A DNA stretch of 64,000 nucleotides from Mangrovicoccus sp. HB161399 (lineage in GTDB: Bacteria > Pseudomonadota > Alphaproteobacteria > Rhodobacterales > Rhodobacteraceae), in contig NZ_JAATVU010000024.1 of the NCBI RefSeq assembly GCF_013184745.1, positions 27,116 to 91,115 of the forward strand, read 5' to 3'. The stretch's first letter is position 1. Every line of letters begins with the position of its first letter. The notes below the pieces were generated by a model that was given only the letters and a program-made list of their open reading frames with translations, had not been told where the DNA came from and made no database searches. Shown here piece by piece: positions 36,821 to 46,150 of this stretch. The position numbers were made by a program, and so were the translations under genes.

Positions 36821-39139
36821 ATGGCAAGACATTTGCTTCTCCGCCTCTGCCTCGTGCTGGCCGGCCTCGCCGCTGCCGCCCTGCCTGCCGCCGCGCAGGA
36901 CTGGACCGGCGAATGGCAGAGCTTCTGGCGCGACGGGCTCGCCCAGATCACGCTGGAACAGCAGGGCGATCGCGTCACCGGCAGCTACCGTCCCGATGAC
37001 GGCGAGATCGAGGGCACCGTCCAGGGCCAGGTGCTGACCGGGACATGGCGCGAGCCGGGCAGTTCGGGCGGCTTCACCTTCGCGCTGTCCGATGACGGCC
37101 AGCGCTTCACCGGGCGCTTCGCCGACGGCGAGTACTGGAACGGCAGCCGGGTGCAGGACCTGGCCGGGCCCGGCACGGCGACGCCCCTGCGCAACGCGAC
37201 GCCCGCGGAAGCGCTGGAGTCGGTCGTGGCCGGCGCCAATGCCGCCGTTCTGGAGGGCAATGCCGCCGCGCTGCGCGACATCGCGCCGTTCCTGCATTAC
37301 GAGGGCGGCAGCGAGGAGACCACGGACCTGACGCGGCGGCGCTGGCTGCTGTGGGAGACCGTCGACCTGGCCACCTTCCGCCTGTCGGATGCCCCGGACG
37401 GTCCGGACCGGCCCGGCGGCAGCACCGCGAGCTTCGGCATTTCGCCCTATCGCGGCGATGCCACGGCCACGCTGCGCTTCCGCCTCGACCCGGAAGCCGG
37501 CTGGCAGCTCGTTGTGCCGCCGCTGGCGGAGCTGGCCGCGACCCAGCGGCGGCTGCTCGCCAGCCTGGGCCATGACAGCTACAGCGATTTCGCCGCCGCC
37601 AACGACGCCAGCCCGCGCAACACGCTGCGCCGCTTCGCCGAGGGCGTCGCGGCCTGGGATTCGGGCGGGCGCGAACAGGCGATGCCGCTGCTCGACCTGT
37701 CGCACATCCCGCCGCGGCTGCGCGCCATGGAGGCCGCGCTTCTGGCCGATTTCCTGCGCGAGATCCTGTCCCGGATCGGCATCGGCCTCTGGCAGGAGAT
37801 CCCCAACATCTCGGACAGTCCCGAACCCTACGTCTTCTACGTCCACCCGATGGGCGCGGTGGCGATCGAGCCGCAGCCGGTGCCGGGCAGCGACCCGCCG
37901 CGCACCCGCTGGGTGTTCTCCGCCGAAACCCTCGCCGCCGCCCCGGCGATCTACCGCGAGCTGCAGGACCTGCCCGCCGCCGACGGCACGCCGCCGACCG
38001 AGCCGCTGTCGGACTATTTCCGCCTGCGCGAGAGCCTGCGCCAGCTCGACCCGCGGCTGGTGTCGCGCGACCTGTGGCTGGAGAACTGGCAGTGGCTGGG
38101 CAGCTTCGCGGCGGTCATCGTTGCGGCGCTTCTGGCCTGGGCGGCATCGGCGCTGCTGACGCGGGCGGTGCTGCTGGGCATGCGCGCCTTCGGCCAGGCC
38201 CGTCCCGCCGAGGCGGCGGCGCCGCTGCGCCGGCCCGCGATGGCCTTTGCCTTCGTCGCGCTGCTGATGGCGTCGAATTCCGCGCTGGGGCTGACCCTGG
38301 CCGGGGCGGGCTTTCTCGGCCGGATCTTCGGCGTGGCGCTGATCGCCTTCGGCGCGGCGCTGCTTCTTGCGGCCACCACGGTGATCGGCCGGCTCTTCCT
38401 GGAGGCCGCGGAAACCACCAGGCACTACATGGACGAGATCGTCACGACGCTGCTGCTGGGACTGCTGAAGGTGATCATCGCCGTGGTGGCGGTGATCCTC
38501 GCGGCGGATGTCGTCGGCCTGCCCTACGAAGGGGTGCTGACAGGGCTCGGCATCGGCGGCGTGGCGCTGGCCTTCGCCGCGCGCGAAACCGTGTCGAACC
38601 TGCTGGGCGGCGCGATCCTGCTGGCCGACCGGCCGTTCAAGCGCAACGACCTGATCGAGGTGGACGGGGTGATGGCGACGATCGAGACGGTCGGGCTGCG
38701 CTCCACCCGGCTGCGGACGCTCGAGGACTCGCTGATGGTGGTGCCCAATTCGCGGCTCTCGGACCAGCCTATCATCAATTGGGGGATGCGGCGCAAGCGG
38801 CGGATGCAGATGATGGTCAGCCTGGCCTACGCCACGCCCGCGGCCAGGCTGGAGGCATTCCGCGAGGGGCTGGAGGACCTGTTCCGGGCCGATCCGACCA
38901 CCGATGACAAGGATGTCTTCGTCGGGCTGGCGCGATTCGCCGAGTCCGCCATCGAGATCGAGCTGACCGGCTTCCTCTATGTCTTCGACTACGGCGCGCA
39001 GGTGAAGGCGCGCCACCGCATCCTGATGGAGATCGTCAACCTCGCCGAGCGGCTGGAGGTGTCCTTCGCCTTCCCGACGCGGGTGATCCACATGGCGGAC
39101 GCCCCCGCCGCGGCGGAAGAGGCGCAGGCGGCGGTTTGA
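36821..39139 (+). CDS. Mechanosensitive channel, MscS family, with large periplasmic N-terminus
   Basis: 772 residues. The ATG at 36821 starts a signal peptide (ARHLLLRLCLVLAGLAAAAL, cut before AQDW). Residues 25 to about 440 are an extracytoplasmic domain, followed by membrane helices from about residue 425. The MscS core is clear in GIGGVALAFAARETVSNLLG and the Yx10-type beta-domain VNLAERLEVSFAFPTRVIHM at the C-terminus; GAILLADRPFKRNDLIEVDG is the hallmark. It releases solutes on membrane tension. Upstream 36531-36820 is a promoter-containing spacer with no gene. Confidence 0.88.
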   Translation: MARHLLLRLCLVLAGLAAAALPAAAQDWTGEWQSFWRDGLAQITLEQQGDRVTGSYRPDDGEIEGTVQGQVLTGTWREPGSSGGFTFALSDDGQRFTGRFADGEYWNGSRVQDLAGPGTATPLRNATPAEALESVVAGANAAVLEGNAAALRDIAPFLHYEGGSEETTDLTRRRWLLWETVDLATFRLSDAPDGPDRPGGSTASFGISPYRGDATATLRFRLDPEAGWQLVVPPLAELAATQRRLLASLGHDSYSDFAAANDASPRNTLRRFAEGVAAWDSGGREQAMPLLDLSHIPPRLRAMEAALLADFLREILSRIGIGLWQEIPNISDSPEPYVFYVHPMGAVAIEPQPVPGSDPPRTRWVFSAETLAAAPAIYRELQDLPAADGTPPTEPLSDYFRLRESLRQLDPRLVSRDLWLENWQWLGSFAAVIVAALLAWAASALLTRAVLLGMRAFGQARPAEAAAPLRRPAMAFAFVALLMASNSALGLTLAGAGFLGRIFGVALIAFGAALLLAATTVIGRLFLEAAETTRHYMDEIVTTLLLGLLKVIIAVVAVILAADVVGLPYEGVLTGLGIGGVALAFAARETVSNLLGGAILLADRPFKRNDLIEVDGVMATIETVGLRSTRLRTLEDSLMVVPNSRLSDQPIINWGMRRKRRMQMMVSLAYATPAARLEAFREGLEDLFRADPTTDDKDVFVGLARFAESAIEIELTGFLYVFDYGAQVKARHRILMEIVNLAERLEVSFAFPTRVIHMADAPAAAEEAQAAV

Positions 39140-39169
39140 GCGCCGCTCAGAGCCGGGGCGCAGCGGCGC
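39140..39169. terminator. Hairpin between convergent MscS and membrane-protein genes
   Basis: GCGCCGCT and AGCGGCGC arms around a 14-base loop, covering the end of both genes. Confidence 0.4.
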
Positions 39170-40436
39170 GCTGCGCCCGGCTGTCCTTCAGCGCCTGCGC
39201 CACGGGGCCGAGGATCGCCGCGACGAAGCCCGCGGCAAAGCCGGTGCCGTAGAGGCTGAGCCCGCCGAGGATCAGCCCGACCGACTGTGTCACCGCCGCC
39301 AGGCAGGCCCCCGCGGCGAGTCCCCAGGCCCAGCCGAAGCAGCCCGCCATCGGCGCCAGCGCGGTGCCGAAGAGCGCGGCCAGCACCATCTCGGGGCGCT
39401 CGGGGCTGGACGGGCCGAAGGTCGCGACCAGCCAGACCCCGGCCGCGACGGGCAGGATGTTGCGCAGGTGCTTGCCGAAGCCGCCGAAGCCCGCGACCGA
39501 CAGGATCGCACCGGTCACGGGCCCGTTGATGTCGCCGCCCACCGCCAGCACGTAGCCGGTCGCGGCGAGGCCGAGCAGCCCCATGCTGGCCAGGATCGCG
39601 CCGTCGCCATGGGCCGCGAGGAAATCGGCGGGCGCCCGGCCCGTCTCGGCCAGCAGCGCGCGCTGCCGCGACAGCGCATTGCGGTCGATGGCCAGCCCGA
39701 TCACCGGCATGGCGGCAAAGGCGGCAAGCAGGAGGGGTGCGATCTGCCGTGTATAGCCGGTCGACCAGATGAAGACCGGCTCCGGCGCGACACCGTAGAA
39801 CAGCAGCAGCGGCACCAGCACCGATCCGAGGATGCCGACGGTGAATCCCATGTTGTAGAGGCTCATCCCGGCATGGGCGTTGAACAGCTGCGCCGCGACC
39901 GGCGGCAGCACGAAGCCCGCCGCGACGCCCGTGCCCATGGCCAGCGGAAAGCTCTGCCAGAGTTCCAGATGCGAGGAGAACAGCAGTTCGGAGACCACCG
40001 GCGCCAGCGCGCAGCCGAAGAAGGCGGTGGCGACATGGGACGCGAAGGGCACCCGGGTCCATTGCGCGTAGAGCGCGGTGCCCAGCAGGATCGGCCAGAC
40101 ATTGACCAGGTTCTTGCCGAAGAGCCCGGCGCCGAGCACGAGGAACAGGCAGGCCACGGCACCGCCCGAAACCGCCGCCCCGGACAGCCGGAAGACCGCC
40201 GCCGCGATCAGGACGAGGAGGCCCGCATTGAGGAAGGCCCCGCCGGGGCCGCCCATTTCCACGTAGTCGGTGATCAGCGTGTCGCGCGCGGCGAGGATGG
40301 CGAGAAGCCCGTCGCGCGAGCCCTCCGGCCCCGAGAGCCAAAGGCCCCACCCGATGAAGCCCGCCGCCAGCGCGCAGACGAGGAGGAGCCGCGCCCCGCC
40401 GGAAAGCCGGCGGGGCGCGGCGGTCAGGTCGTTCAT
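39147..40436 (-). CDS. Polytopic membrane protein, DUF1576-like
   Basis: 429 residues with about ten membrane helices; LGAGLFGKNLVNVWPILLG and FNAHAGMSLYNMGFTVGILG are the most distinctive segments. It most resembles the DUF1576 family, whose function is unknown. Its start overlaps the RND pump stop by 4 bases (ATGA), so it is transcribed with that pump. It could be an accessory of the efflux operon or simply the third gene. Confidence 0.55.
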   Translation of the reverse strand: MNDLTAAPRRLSGGARLLLVCALAAGFIGWGLWLSGPEGSRDGLLAILAARDTLITDYVEMGGPGGAFLNAGLLVLIAAAVFRLSGAAVSGGAVACLFLVLGAGLFGKNLVNVWPILLGTALYAQWTRVPFASHVATAFFGCALAPVVSELLFSSHLELWQSFPLAMGTGVAAGFVLPPVAAQLFNAHAGMSLYNMGFTVGILGSVLVPLLLFYGVAPEPVFIWSTGYTRQIAPLLLAAFAAMPVIGLAIDRNALSRQRALLAETGRAPADFLAAHGDGAILASMGLLGLAATGYVLAVGGDINGPVTGAILSVAGFGGFGKHLRNILPVAAGVWLVATFGPSSPERPEMVLAALFGTALAPMAGCFGWAWGLAAGACLAAVTQSVGLILGGLSLYGTGFAAGFVAAILGPVAQALKDSRAQRAAAPRL

Positions 40437-43400
40437 GCGGGGCCGGCCGCCGCGGCGCCCTCGGGCGCCGGTTCGGCAGCCTCGCCGCGGTTGAACACGA
40501 GGTCGTAGAGCACCGGCAGGACCAGCAGCGTCAGCACCGAGGCCACGGCGAGGCCGCCCATGATGGCGAAGGCCATCGCGCTCCAGAACACCGTGAAGGC
40601 GATCGGGATGAGGCCCAGCACGGTCGACAGCGCGGTCAGCGCGATCGGCCGCACCCGGCTGGCCGAGGCATCCATCACCGCCTGGCGGATCGGCTTGCCC
40701 TCGCGGCGGTCATCCTCGATCTGCTCTATCAGGATCACCGCGTTCTTGGCGATCATCCCCACCAGCGCCAGCACGCCGAGAATGGCGACGAAGCCCAGCG
40801 GCTGGCCCGACAGCAGCAGCGCCGCCACCACGCCGATCAGCCCCAGCGGCGCCATGAAGAGCACGATCCCCACCAGCCGGAAGTTCCTGAGCTGCACCAT
40901 CAGGATCGTGACCACCAAGGTCAGCATCAGGGGCACCACGGCGAAGACCGAGGCCTGCGAGGCCGCGCTCTCCTCCACCAGCCCGCCGGTGTCGATCGAA
41001 TAGCCCGGCGGCAGCGAGGCGCGCAGATCCTCCAGCGCCGGCTCGATCTCCTCGACCACGGTGGCGGCCTCCATGCCCGGCGTCACGTCGGCCTGCACGG
41101 TCAGCGAGGCGACGCGGTCGCGGCGGTGCACCAGCGGATCGGCCAGCCGGTAGTCCAGCCGGGCGATCTGCGACATCGGCACGGTGCGGCCATTGCCGAT
41201 CGGGATCTGCAGGTTGGCCAGCAGCTCAGGCGACAGGCTCTGCCCGCCCTCGGCGCGCGTCACCACCGGGATCAGGTAGATGCCGTCGCGGATCTGCGTG
41301 ACGGTCGAGCCCGAGAGGTAGAGGTTCAACGCATCCGACAGCGCCGAGGCGCTGAGGCCGAGACGGCGCGCCTCGTCCTGGTCGAGCACGACCTCGATCT
41401 CGCGGGCAGGCTCCATCCAGTTGTAGCTGAGCGAGCGGGTGTCGCCGACGCCGGCCACCACGCCCGCCACCTCGCGGGCGATGGAACGCACCTGGTCCAG
41501 GTCCTGCCCGGTCACGCGGTACTGCACCGGCCAGCCCACGGGCGGGCCCAGTTCCAGCGCATAGACGCGGGTGATCGCCTCGGGGAATTCCTCGGTCAGC
41601 ATCTTCTCCAGCTCTGGTTCCAGACGTATCCGGTCCTCGATGCTGTCGGTGACCAGAACCAGCTGGGCGAAGAACGGCGCCGGGGTCTGGACGTCGAGCG
41701 GCAGGTAGAAGCGGATCGCGCCGCGGCCGATATAGGTGCTCCAATGGGCGATTCCGTCCTGCTCGCGCAGCTCGTCCTCGAAGCGGTCGACCACCGCGCG
41801 GGTGCCGTGGATCGAGGCGCCGTGCGGCATGGTGATGTCGACCAGCAGCTCGAACCGGTCGGACGGCGGGAAGAACTGGCGCTGCACCAGCGACAGTCCC
41901 AGCACCGCAATCACGAAGAGCGCGACGGTGCCCGCGACCACGGCCAGCCGCATCTTCATCGCCGCCGACAGCAGCTTGCGGTAGCCCGACAGCATCCAGC
42001 CCTCCTTCTCCGCGGCATTTTTCGGCGCGCGCAGGATGCCCACGCCGACCACCGGCACGAAGAGGACGGCAACGACCCAGGAGGCGATCAGCGCGATGCC
42101 GACCACGGCGAAGATCGAGAAGGTGTATTCGCCCGCGGAGCTCTGCGCGAAGCCGATCGGCACGAAGCCCGCGATCGTCACCAGCGCACCCGAGAGCATC
42201 GCGAAGGCGAGCTTCTCGTAGGCATAGGACCCCGCGCGCAGCGGATCGTCCCCGGCCGAGAGCCGCCGCGTCATCGAATCCACGGTGGTCATCGCGTCAT
42301 CGACCAGCAGCCCCAGCGCGATGATCAGCGCGCCGAGCGAGATCCGCTGCAGGTCGATGCCGACCATCTGCATGATCACGAAGACCGCCGCCATGGTCAG
42401 CGGGATGGCGATGGCCACGACCAGCCCGGCGCGCACGCCGAGCGCGAGGAAGCTGATCACCAGCACGATGGCGATGGCCTGCCAGAGCGACTCGGTGAAA
42501 TCCGCGACCGCCGTGTCGACGATCTCGGGCTGGTTCGCCACGAGGAACGGGTTGATGCCCAGCGGCAGGTCGGCGGTCAGCTCGTCCATGCGCTCGGACA
42601 GGTTCTCTCCCAGCGCGATGACGTCGCCGCCATCGGCCATCGCGATCGCCAGTCCAAGCGCATCCTCGCCGTTGACGCGGAACATCGGGTCGGGCGGATC
42701 GGCATAGCCGCGGCGGATCCGGGCGATGTCGCCCAGCCGGATGCGGCGGTCGCCGACGGTGATGGTGATCTCGCGCAGGTCGTTCTCGTCCGTGAAGGCG
42801 CCCGAGACATTGACCGACAGCGCATCCGTCCCGGTGCGGATCGTGCCGCCCGGCGACACCAGGTTCTGCGCGCGCAAGGCCTCGCGCACCGCGCCCGGCG
42901 GCAGGCCGAGCGACGCGAGCTCCGCGGGGTCGAACTCGACGAAGACAGTTTCTTCCTGCGCGCCGAGGATCTCGATCTTCGACACGTCGGGCACCCGCAG
43001 GAGCTCCGAGCGGACATGCTCGACATAGTCGCGCAGCTCGCGCCGCGAGAAGCCGTCGGCGGTGAAGCCGTAGATCACCCCGAAGGTATCGCCGAACTCG
43101 TCGTTGAAGCCTGGACCCACCACCCCCTGCGGCAGGGTGTGGCGCATGTCGTTCACGCGGTTGCGCACGCCCTGCCAGATCATCGGCACGTCCGCGGCCG
43201 GCGTCGTGTCCTGCAGGTGAACGAAGAGCGTCGAGGTGCCCGGCCGTGTCTGGCTGTCGATCCGGTCGAGCCCGGGGGTCTCCTGCAGCACCTGCTCGAG
43301 CCGCTCGGTCACCTGCAGCAGCGTCTCGTCCGAGCTGGCGCCGGGCCAGTTCGCCTGCACCACCATGGTGCGGATGGTGAAGGGCGGGTCTTCGTCGCGG

Positions 43401-43504
43401 CCGAGCCCGAAGAAGGCCATCAGCCCGGCAATCACGACCAGCGCCATGAAGAACAGCGACAGCGGCTTGTTCTTCAGCGCCCAGGCAGAGAGGTTGCCCC
43501 CCAT
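40433..43504 (-). CDS. RND-family efflux transporter, inner-membrane pump
   Basis: 1023 residues, twelve membrane helices in two repeats. The start at 43504 is chosen because homologues begin near MGGNLSAWALKNKPLSLFFM. GRDEDPPFTIRTMVVQANWP and the DETLLQVTERLEQVLQETPG porter loops are typical; the proton-relay segment near the fourth helix, GALIIALGLLVDDAMTTVDS, carries two Asp residues. With its adaptor it would export hydrophobic or amphiphilic compounds through an outer-membrane factor, no gene for which is in the window. Confidence 0.92.
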   Translation of the reverse strand: MGGNLSAWALKNKPLSLFFMALVVIAGLMAFFGLGRDEDPPFTIRTMVVQANWPGASSDETLLQVTERLEQVLQETPGLDRIDSQTRPGTSTLFVHLQDTTPAADVPMIWQGVRNRVNDMRHTLPQGVVGPGFNDEFGDTFGVIYGFTADGFSRRELRDYVEHVRSELLRVPDVSKIEILGAQEETVFVEFDPAELASLGLPPGAVREALRAQNLVSPGGTIRTGTDALSVNVSGAFTDENDLREITITVGDRRIRLGDIARIRRGYADPPDPMFRVNGEDALGLAIAMADGGDVIALGENLSERMDELTADLPLGINPFLVANQPEIVDTAVADFTESLWQAIAIVLVISFLALGVRAGLVVAIAIPLTMAAVFVIMQMVGIDLQRISLGALIIALGLLVDDAMTTVDSMTRRLSAGDDPLRAGSYAYEKLAFAMLSGALVTIAGFVPIGFAQSSAGEYTFSIFAVVGIALIASWVVAVLFVPVVGVGILRAPKNAAEKEGWMLSGYRKLLSAAMKMRLAVVAGTVALFVIAVLGLSLVQRQFFPPSDRFELLVDITMPHGASIHGTRAVVDRFEDELREQDGIAHWSTYIGRGAIRFYLPLDVQTPAPFFAQLVLVTDSIEDRIRLEPELEKMLTEEFPEAITRVYALELGPPVGWPVQYRVTGQDLDQVRSIAREVAGVVAGVGDTRSLSYNWMEPAREIEVVLDQDEARRLGLSASALSDALNLYLSGSTVTQIRDGIYLIPVVTRAEGGQSLSPELLANLQIPIGNGRTVPMSQIARLDYRLADPLVHRRDRVASLTVQADVTPGMEAATVVEEIEPALEDLRASLPPGYSIDTGGLVEESAASQASVFAVVPLMLTLVVTILMVQLRNFRLVGIVLFMAPLGLIGVVAALLLSGQPLGFVAILGVLALVGMIAKNAVILIEQIEDDRREGKPIRQAVMDASASRVRPIALTALSTVLGLIPIAFTVFWSAMAFAIMGGLAVASVLTLLVLPVLYDLVFNRGEAAEPAPEGAAAAGPA

Positions 43505-43505
43505 C

Positions 43506-44576
43506 TCAGCGCCCCTCGCCCAGCCGGACTTCCTGTCCGGGACGCAGCGCCTGCACGCCCGCGGTGACGACGATGTCGCCATCCGCCAGCCCGCCGGTCA
43601 CCTGCACTTCGGCGAGGTCGAAGCGGCCGATCTGCACTTCGCGCAGCGCCACGGTGTTCGTGTCCGGATCGACCACGAAGACCGCCGGCTCGCCGCCCGA
43701 GGTGGTCAGGGCGGCCGCCGGGATCGGCGTCGCGTCGGAGCCGTCGAGCGCGATCATGCCGTTGACGGCGGAGCCCAGCCGGAAGGAAGGCGGGATGTCC
43801 GACAGCCCGACGCTGACCCGGAAGGTCCGCGTCACCGGATCGGCCTGGGGCGAGAACTCGCGCACGCGCCCCGTGGCGGTGGCACTGGCGTCGCTGACCA
43901 GCGCGACCTTGATCGGCGCGAAGGGATCGAGCGCGGCGACCAGCCGCTCGGGCACGTCGAAGACCGCATCGCGGCCGTTGTCGCGGGCGACCCGCACGAC
44001 CATGGCCCCGGCCTGCACGACCTCGCCCGGCTCGGCGCCGACCTCGGTCACGACGCCGGCGGCATCGGCATAGAGCTGGGTGAAGGCCAGCGCCTCCTTG
44101 GCATTGGCAAGCTGCGCGGCGGCGGCATCGACCCGCGCCTGCGCCTGCCGGAAGGTCTGCAGCGCCGTGTCATAGCGCTGGCGGGTGACGAAGCCGCGCT
44201 CCAGCAGCTGCTCGTGGCGCTGGTAGTCGGCATCGGCGCGGTCCAGATCGCCCTCGGCGGCGAACAGCTCGGACTGCGCAGCCTGCACGCTGTTGCGCTG
44301 CGTGGTGTCCTCGAGCTGGCCGATCAGCTGGCCGGCCGCGACGGTGTCGCCGACGCCCGCGCCGCGCTCCAGCAGGCGGCCGCCGGTGCGGAAGGCAAGG
44401 ACGGCGGATTCCTGGGCGCGCACGTCGCCGGTCAGGCGCACGGTCTCTCCGCCGGCCATGCTCTGGGCGACGGTGACGCGCACCGGGCGCACCGGCTCGG
44501 GCACGGCCGAGGCATCCTCGCGGCAGGCGGAGACCAGCCCTGCGGCGATCAGGAGAAGGGGAAGGCGCGCATTCAT
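43506..44576 (-). CDS. RND efflux periplasmic adaptor (membrane fusion protein)
   Basis: 356 residues. A lipoprotein signal with lipobox LVSAC (Cys18) anchors it to the inner membrane. A barrel-sandwich hairpin domain with LLERGAGVGDTVAAGQLIGQ, a coiled-coil hairpin (QSELFAAEGDLDRADADYQR onwards), and a beta-barrel (VREFSPQADPVTRTFRVSVG) are all in place. First gene of the efflux operon, with the pump two bases later. Confidence 0.92.
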   Translation of the reverse strand: MNARLPLLLIAAGLVSACREDASAVPEPVRPVRVTVAQSMAGGETVRLTGDVRAQESAVLAFRTGGRLLERGAGVGDTVAAGQLIGQLEDTTQRNSVQAAQSELFAAEGDLDRADADYQRHEQLLERGFVTRQRYDTALQTFRQAQARVDAAAAQLANAKEALAFTQLYADAAGVVTEVGAEPGEVVQAGAMVVRVARDNGRDAVFDVPERLVAALDPFAPIKVALVSDASATATGRVREFSPQADPVTRTFRVSVGLSDIPPSFRLGSAVNGMIALDGSDATPIPAAALTTSGGEPAVFVVDPDTNTVALREVQIGRFDLAEVQVTGGLADGDIVVTAGVQALRPGQEVRLGEGR

Positions 44577-44701
44577 GTCCGGTCCTCCGCGGTCGGTCTG
44601 TCGGTGAAATTCGGCTTGCAGGACATCGTATTTTCTCTGATTCCGGTATGCGTGCGGCCGCCCCCGGAAGGGCGGCCCGTTCATTCCTTGCAGGCGCGGC
44701 G

Positions 44702-46147
44702 TCAGAACGAGCCGAAGAGCCCGCCGAGCGCGATCACCGCGATCAGCGCCAGCATCGCGCCGACCACGGCCACCATGACCACGTCGAGATAGCTGTCCTT
44801 GTGCGAACAGCCGCAGACCGCCAGCATGGTCACCACCGCGCCGTTGTGCGGCAGGCTGTCGAGCGTGCCCGAGGACATCACCGCCACCCGGTGCAGCACC
44901 GACGGGTCGAGCCCGATCTCGCCCGCGAGCCGCATGAAGGTCGGCCCCAGCGCCTCCAGCGCGATGGTCATGCCGCCCGAGGCGGATCCCGTGAGCGCCG
45001 AGAGGATGTTGGTCGCGACCGCGAGCGACACCAGCGGCCCGCCGCCGACGCCCAGCACCCAGTCCTGCACCACCATGAAGGCCGGGAGGGAGGCCACCAC
45101 CGCGCCGAAGCCGACGAGGCTGGCGACGCTCATGATCGGCAGCACCGAGGCGTTGCAGCCCGCGTCCACGCTGTCGCGCAGGCTCGGCAGCCGGGCGAAG
45201 CTGGTGGCCAAGAGGACCACGATCCCGGCGAACAGCGCCAGCGCCACGGCCCAGACGCCGCCGACGGCGGTGAGGCTGGTCTCGCCCCATTCCGGCAGCG
45301 ACAGGAAGGAGAAGTCCATCGCGGGCAGCACGAATTGCGACAGCGCGAGGTTCGCCACGATGACGACGACCAGCGGCAGAACGGCAAGGAAGATCGGCGG
45401 GGTGGTGCCGGCCTTCTCGGCGGCCTCGATCTCGGCGGGGTCGAATTCCCGCGCCGTGGTCGCCAGCTCGCGCAGCGCCACCTCGTCGGGACCTTTGGCC
45501 TCCTCGTCGGCGCCGAAGCCCTCGCCGGCCTTGGCCGCGCTCTTGACCCGCAGCGTCAGCCACCACATGCCGAAGCCGAACATGATGGCGGCGGCGATCA
45601 CGCCGAGGCCCGGCGCCGCGAAGGCGGTGGTGCCGAAGAACGGCATCGGGATCGCGTTCTGGATCGACGGCGTGCCGGGCAGCGCCGACATCGTGAAGGT
45701 CGAGGTGCCCAGGGCCACGGCTGCGGGCAGCAGCCGCCGCGGAACCGCACCGGCCCGGAACAGCGCAAGCCCCATCGGCGCGATCACGAAGAAGGCGACG
45801 AAGAGGCTGACGCCGCCATAGGTCACCAGCGCGCCGGCGAGCACCACCGCCAGAACCGCGCGGCTGGGGCCGAGCTTCTCGGTCATGAAATCGGCGATCG
45901 CCGTGACCGATCCGCTGTCATCCATCAGCTTGCCGAAGAGCGCGCCGAGGAGGAACAGCGGGAAGAACTGCCCGACGAAGCCCGCCGCAGCGGGCATGAA
46001 AGTCTGCGTCCAGTTGGCCAGCAGCGGCTCGGACGAGAAGGCGGCGGCGACCAGCGCTGCGGCAGGCGCCAGCAGCAGGATCGTCCAGCCGCGGAAGGCC
46101 AGCGCCATGAGAACGGCCAGCCCGACAAGAATGCCAAGGAGACCCAT
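44702..46147 (-). CDS. GntP-family permease
   Basis: 481 residues, about twelve membrane segments. LGTSTFTMSALPGTPSIQNA and the later SGTLDSLPHNGAVVTMLAVC are characteristic of the GntP/CitM-type (IT superfamily) carriers related to D-beta-hydroxybutyrate permeases. It follows the patatin gene after three bases, so the two are one operon. In Rhodobacterales similar carriers sit with hydroxybutyrate metabolism; gluconate or another hydroxyacid is the alternative substrate. Confidence 0.78.
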   Translation of the reverse strand: MGLLGILVGLAVLMALAFRGWTILLLAPAAALVAAAFSSEPLLANWTQTFMPAAAGFVGQFFPLFLLGALFGKLMDDSGSVTAIADFMTEKLGPSRAVLAVVLAGALVTYGGVSLFVAFFVIAPMGLALFRAGAVPRRLLPAAVALGTSTFTMSALPGTPSIQNAIPMPFFGTTAFAAPGLGVIAAAIMFGFGMWWLTLRVKSAAKAGEGFGADEEAKGPDEVALRELATTAREFDPAEIEAAEKAGTTPPIFLAVLPLVVVIVANLALSQFVLPAMDFSFLSLPEWGETSLTAVGGVWAVALALFAGIVVLLATSFARLPSLRDSVDAGCNASVLPIMSVASLVGFGAVVASLPAFMVVQDWVLGVGGGPLVSLAVATNILSALTGSASGGMTIALEALGPTFMRLAGEIGLDPSVLHRVAVMSSGTLDSLPHNGAVVTMLAVCGCSHKDSYLDVVMVAVVGAMLALIAVIALGGLFGSF

Positions 46148-46150
46148 CGG

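Noticed and set aside
41126..43567. 813-residue plus-strand frame opposite the RND pump
   Set aside because: Shadow of a conserved pump with intact motifs on the other strand.
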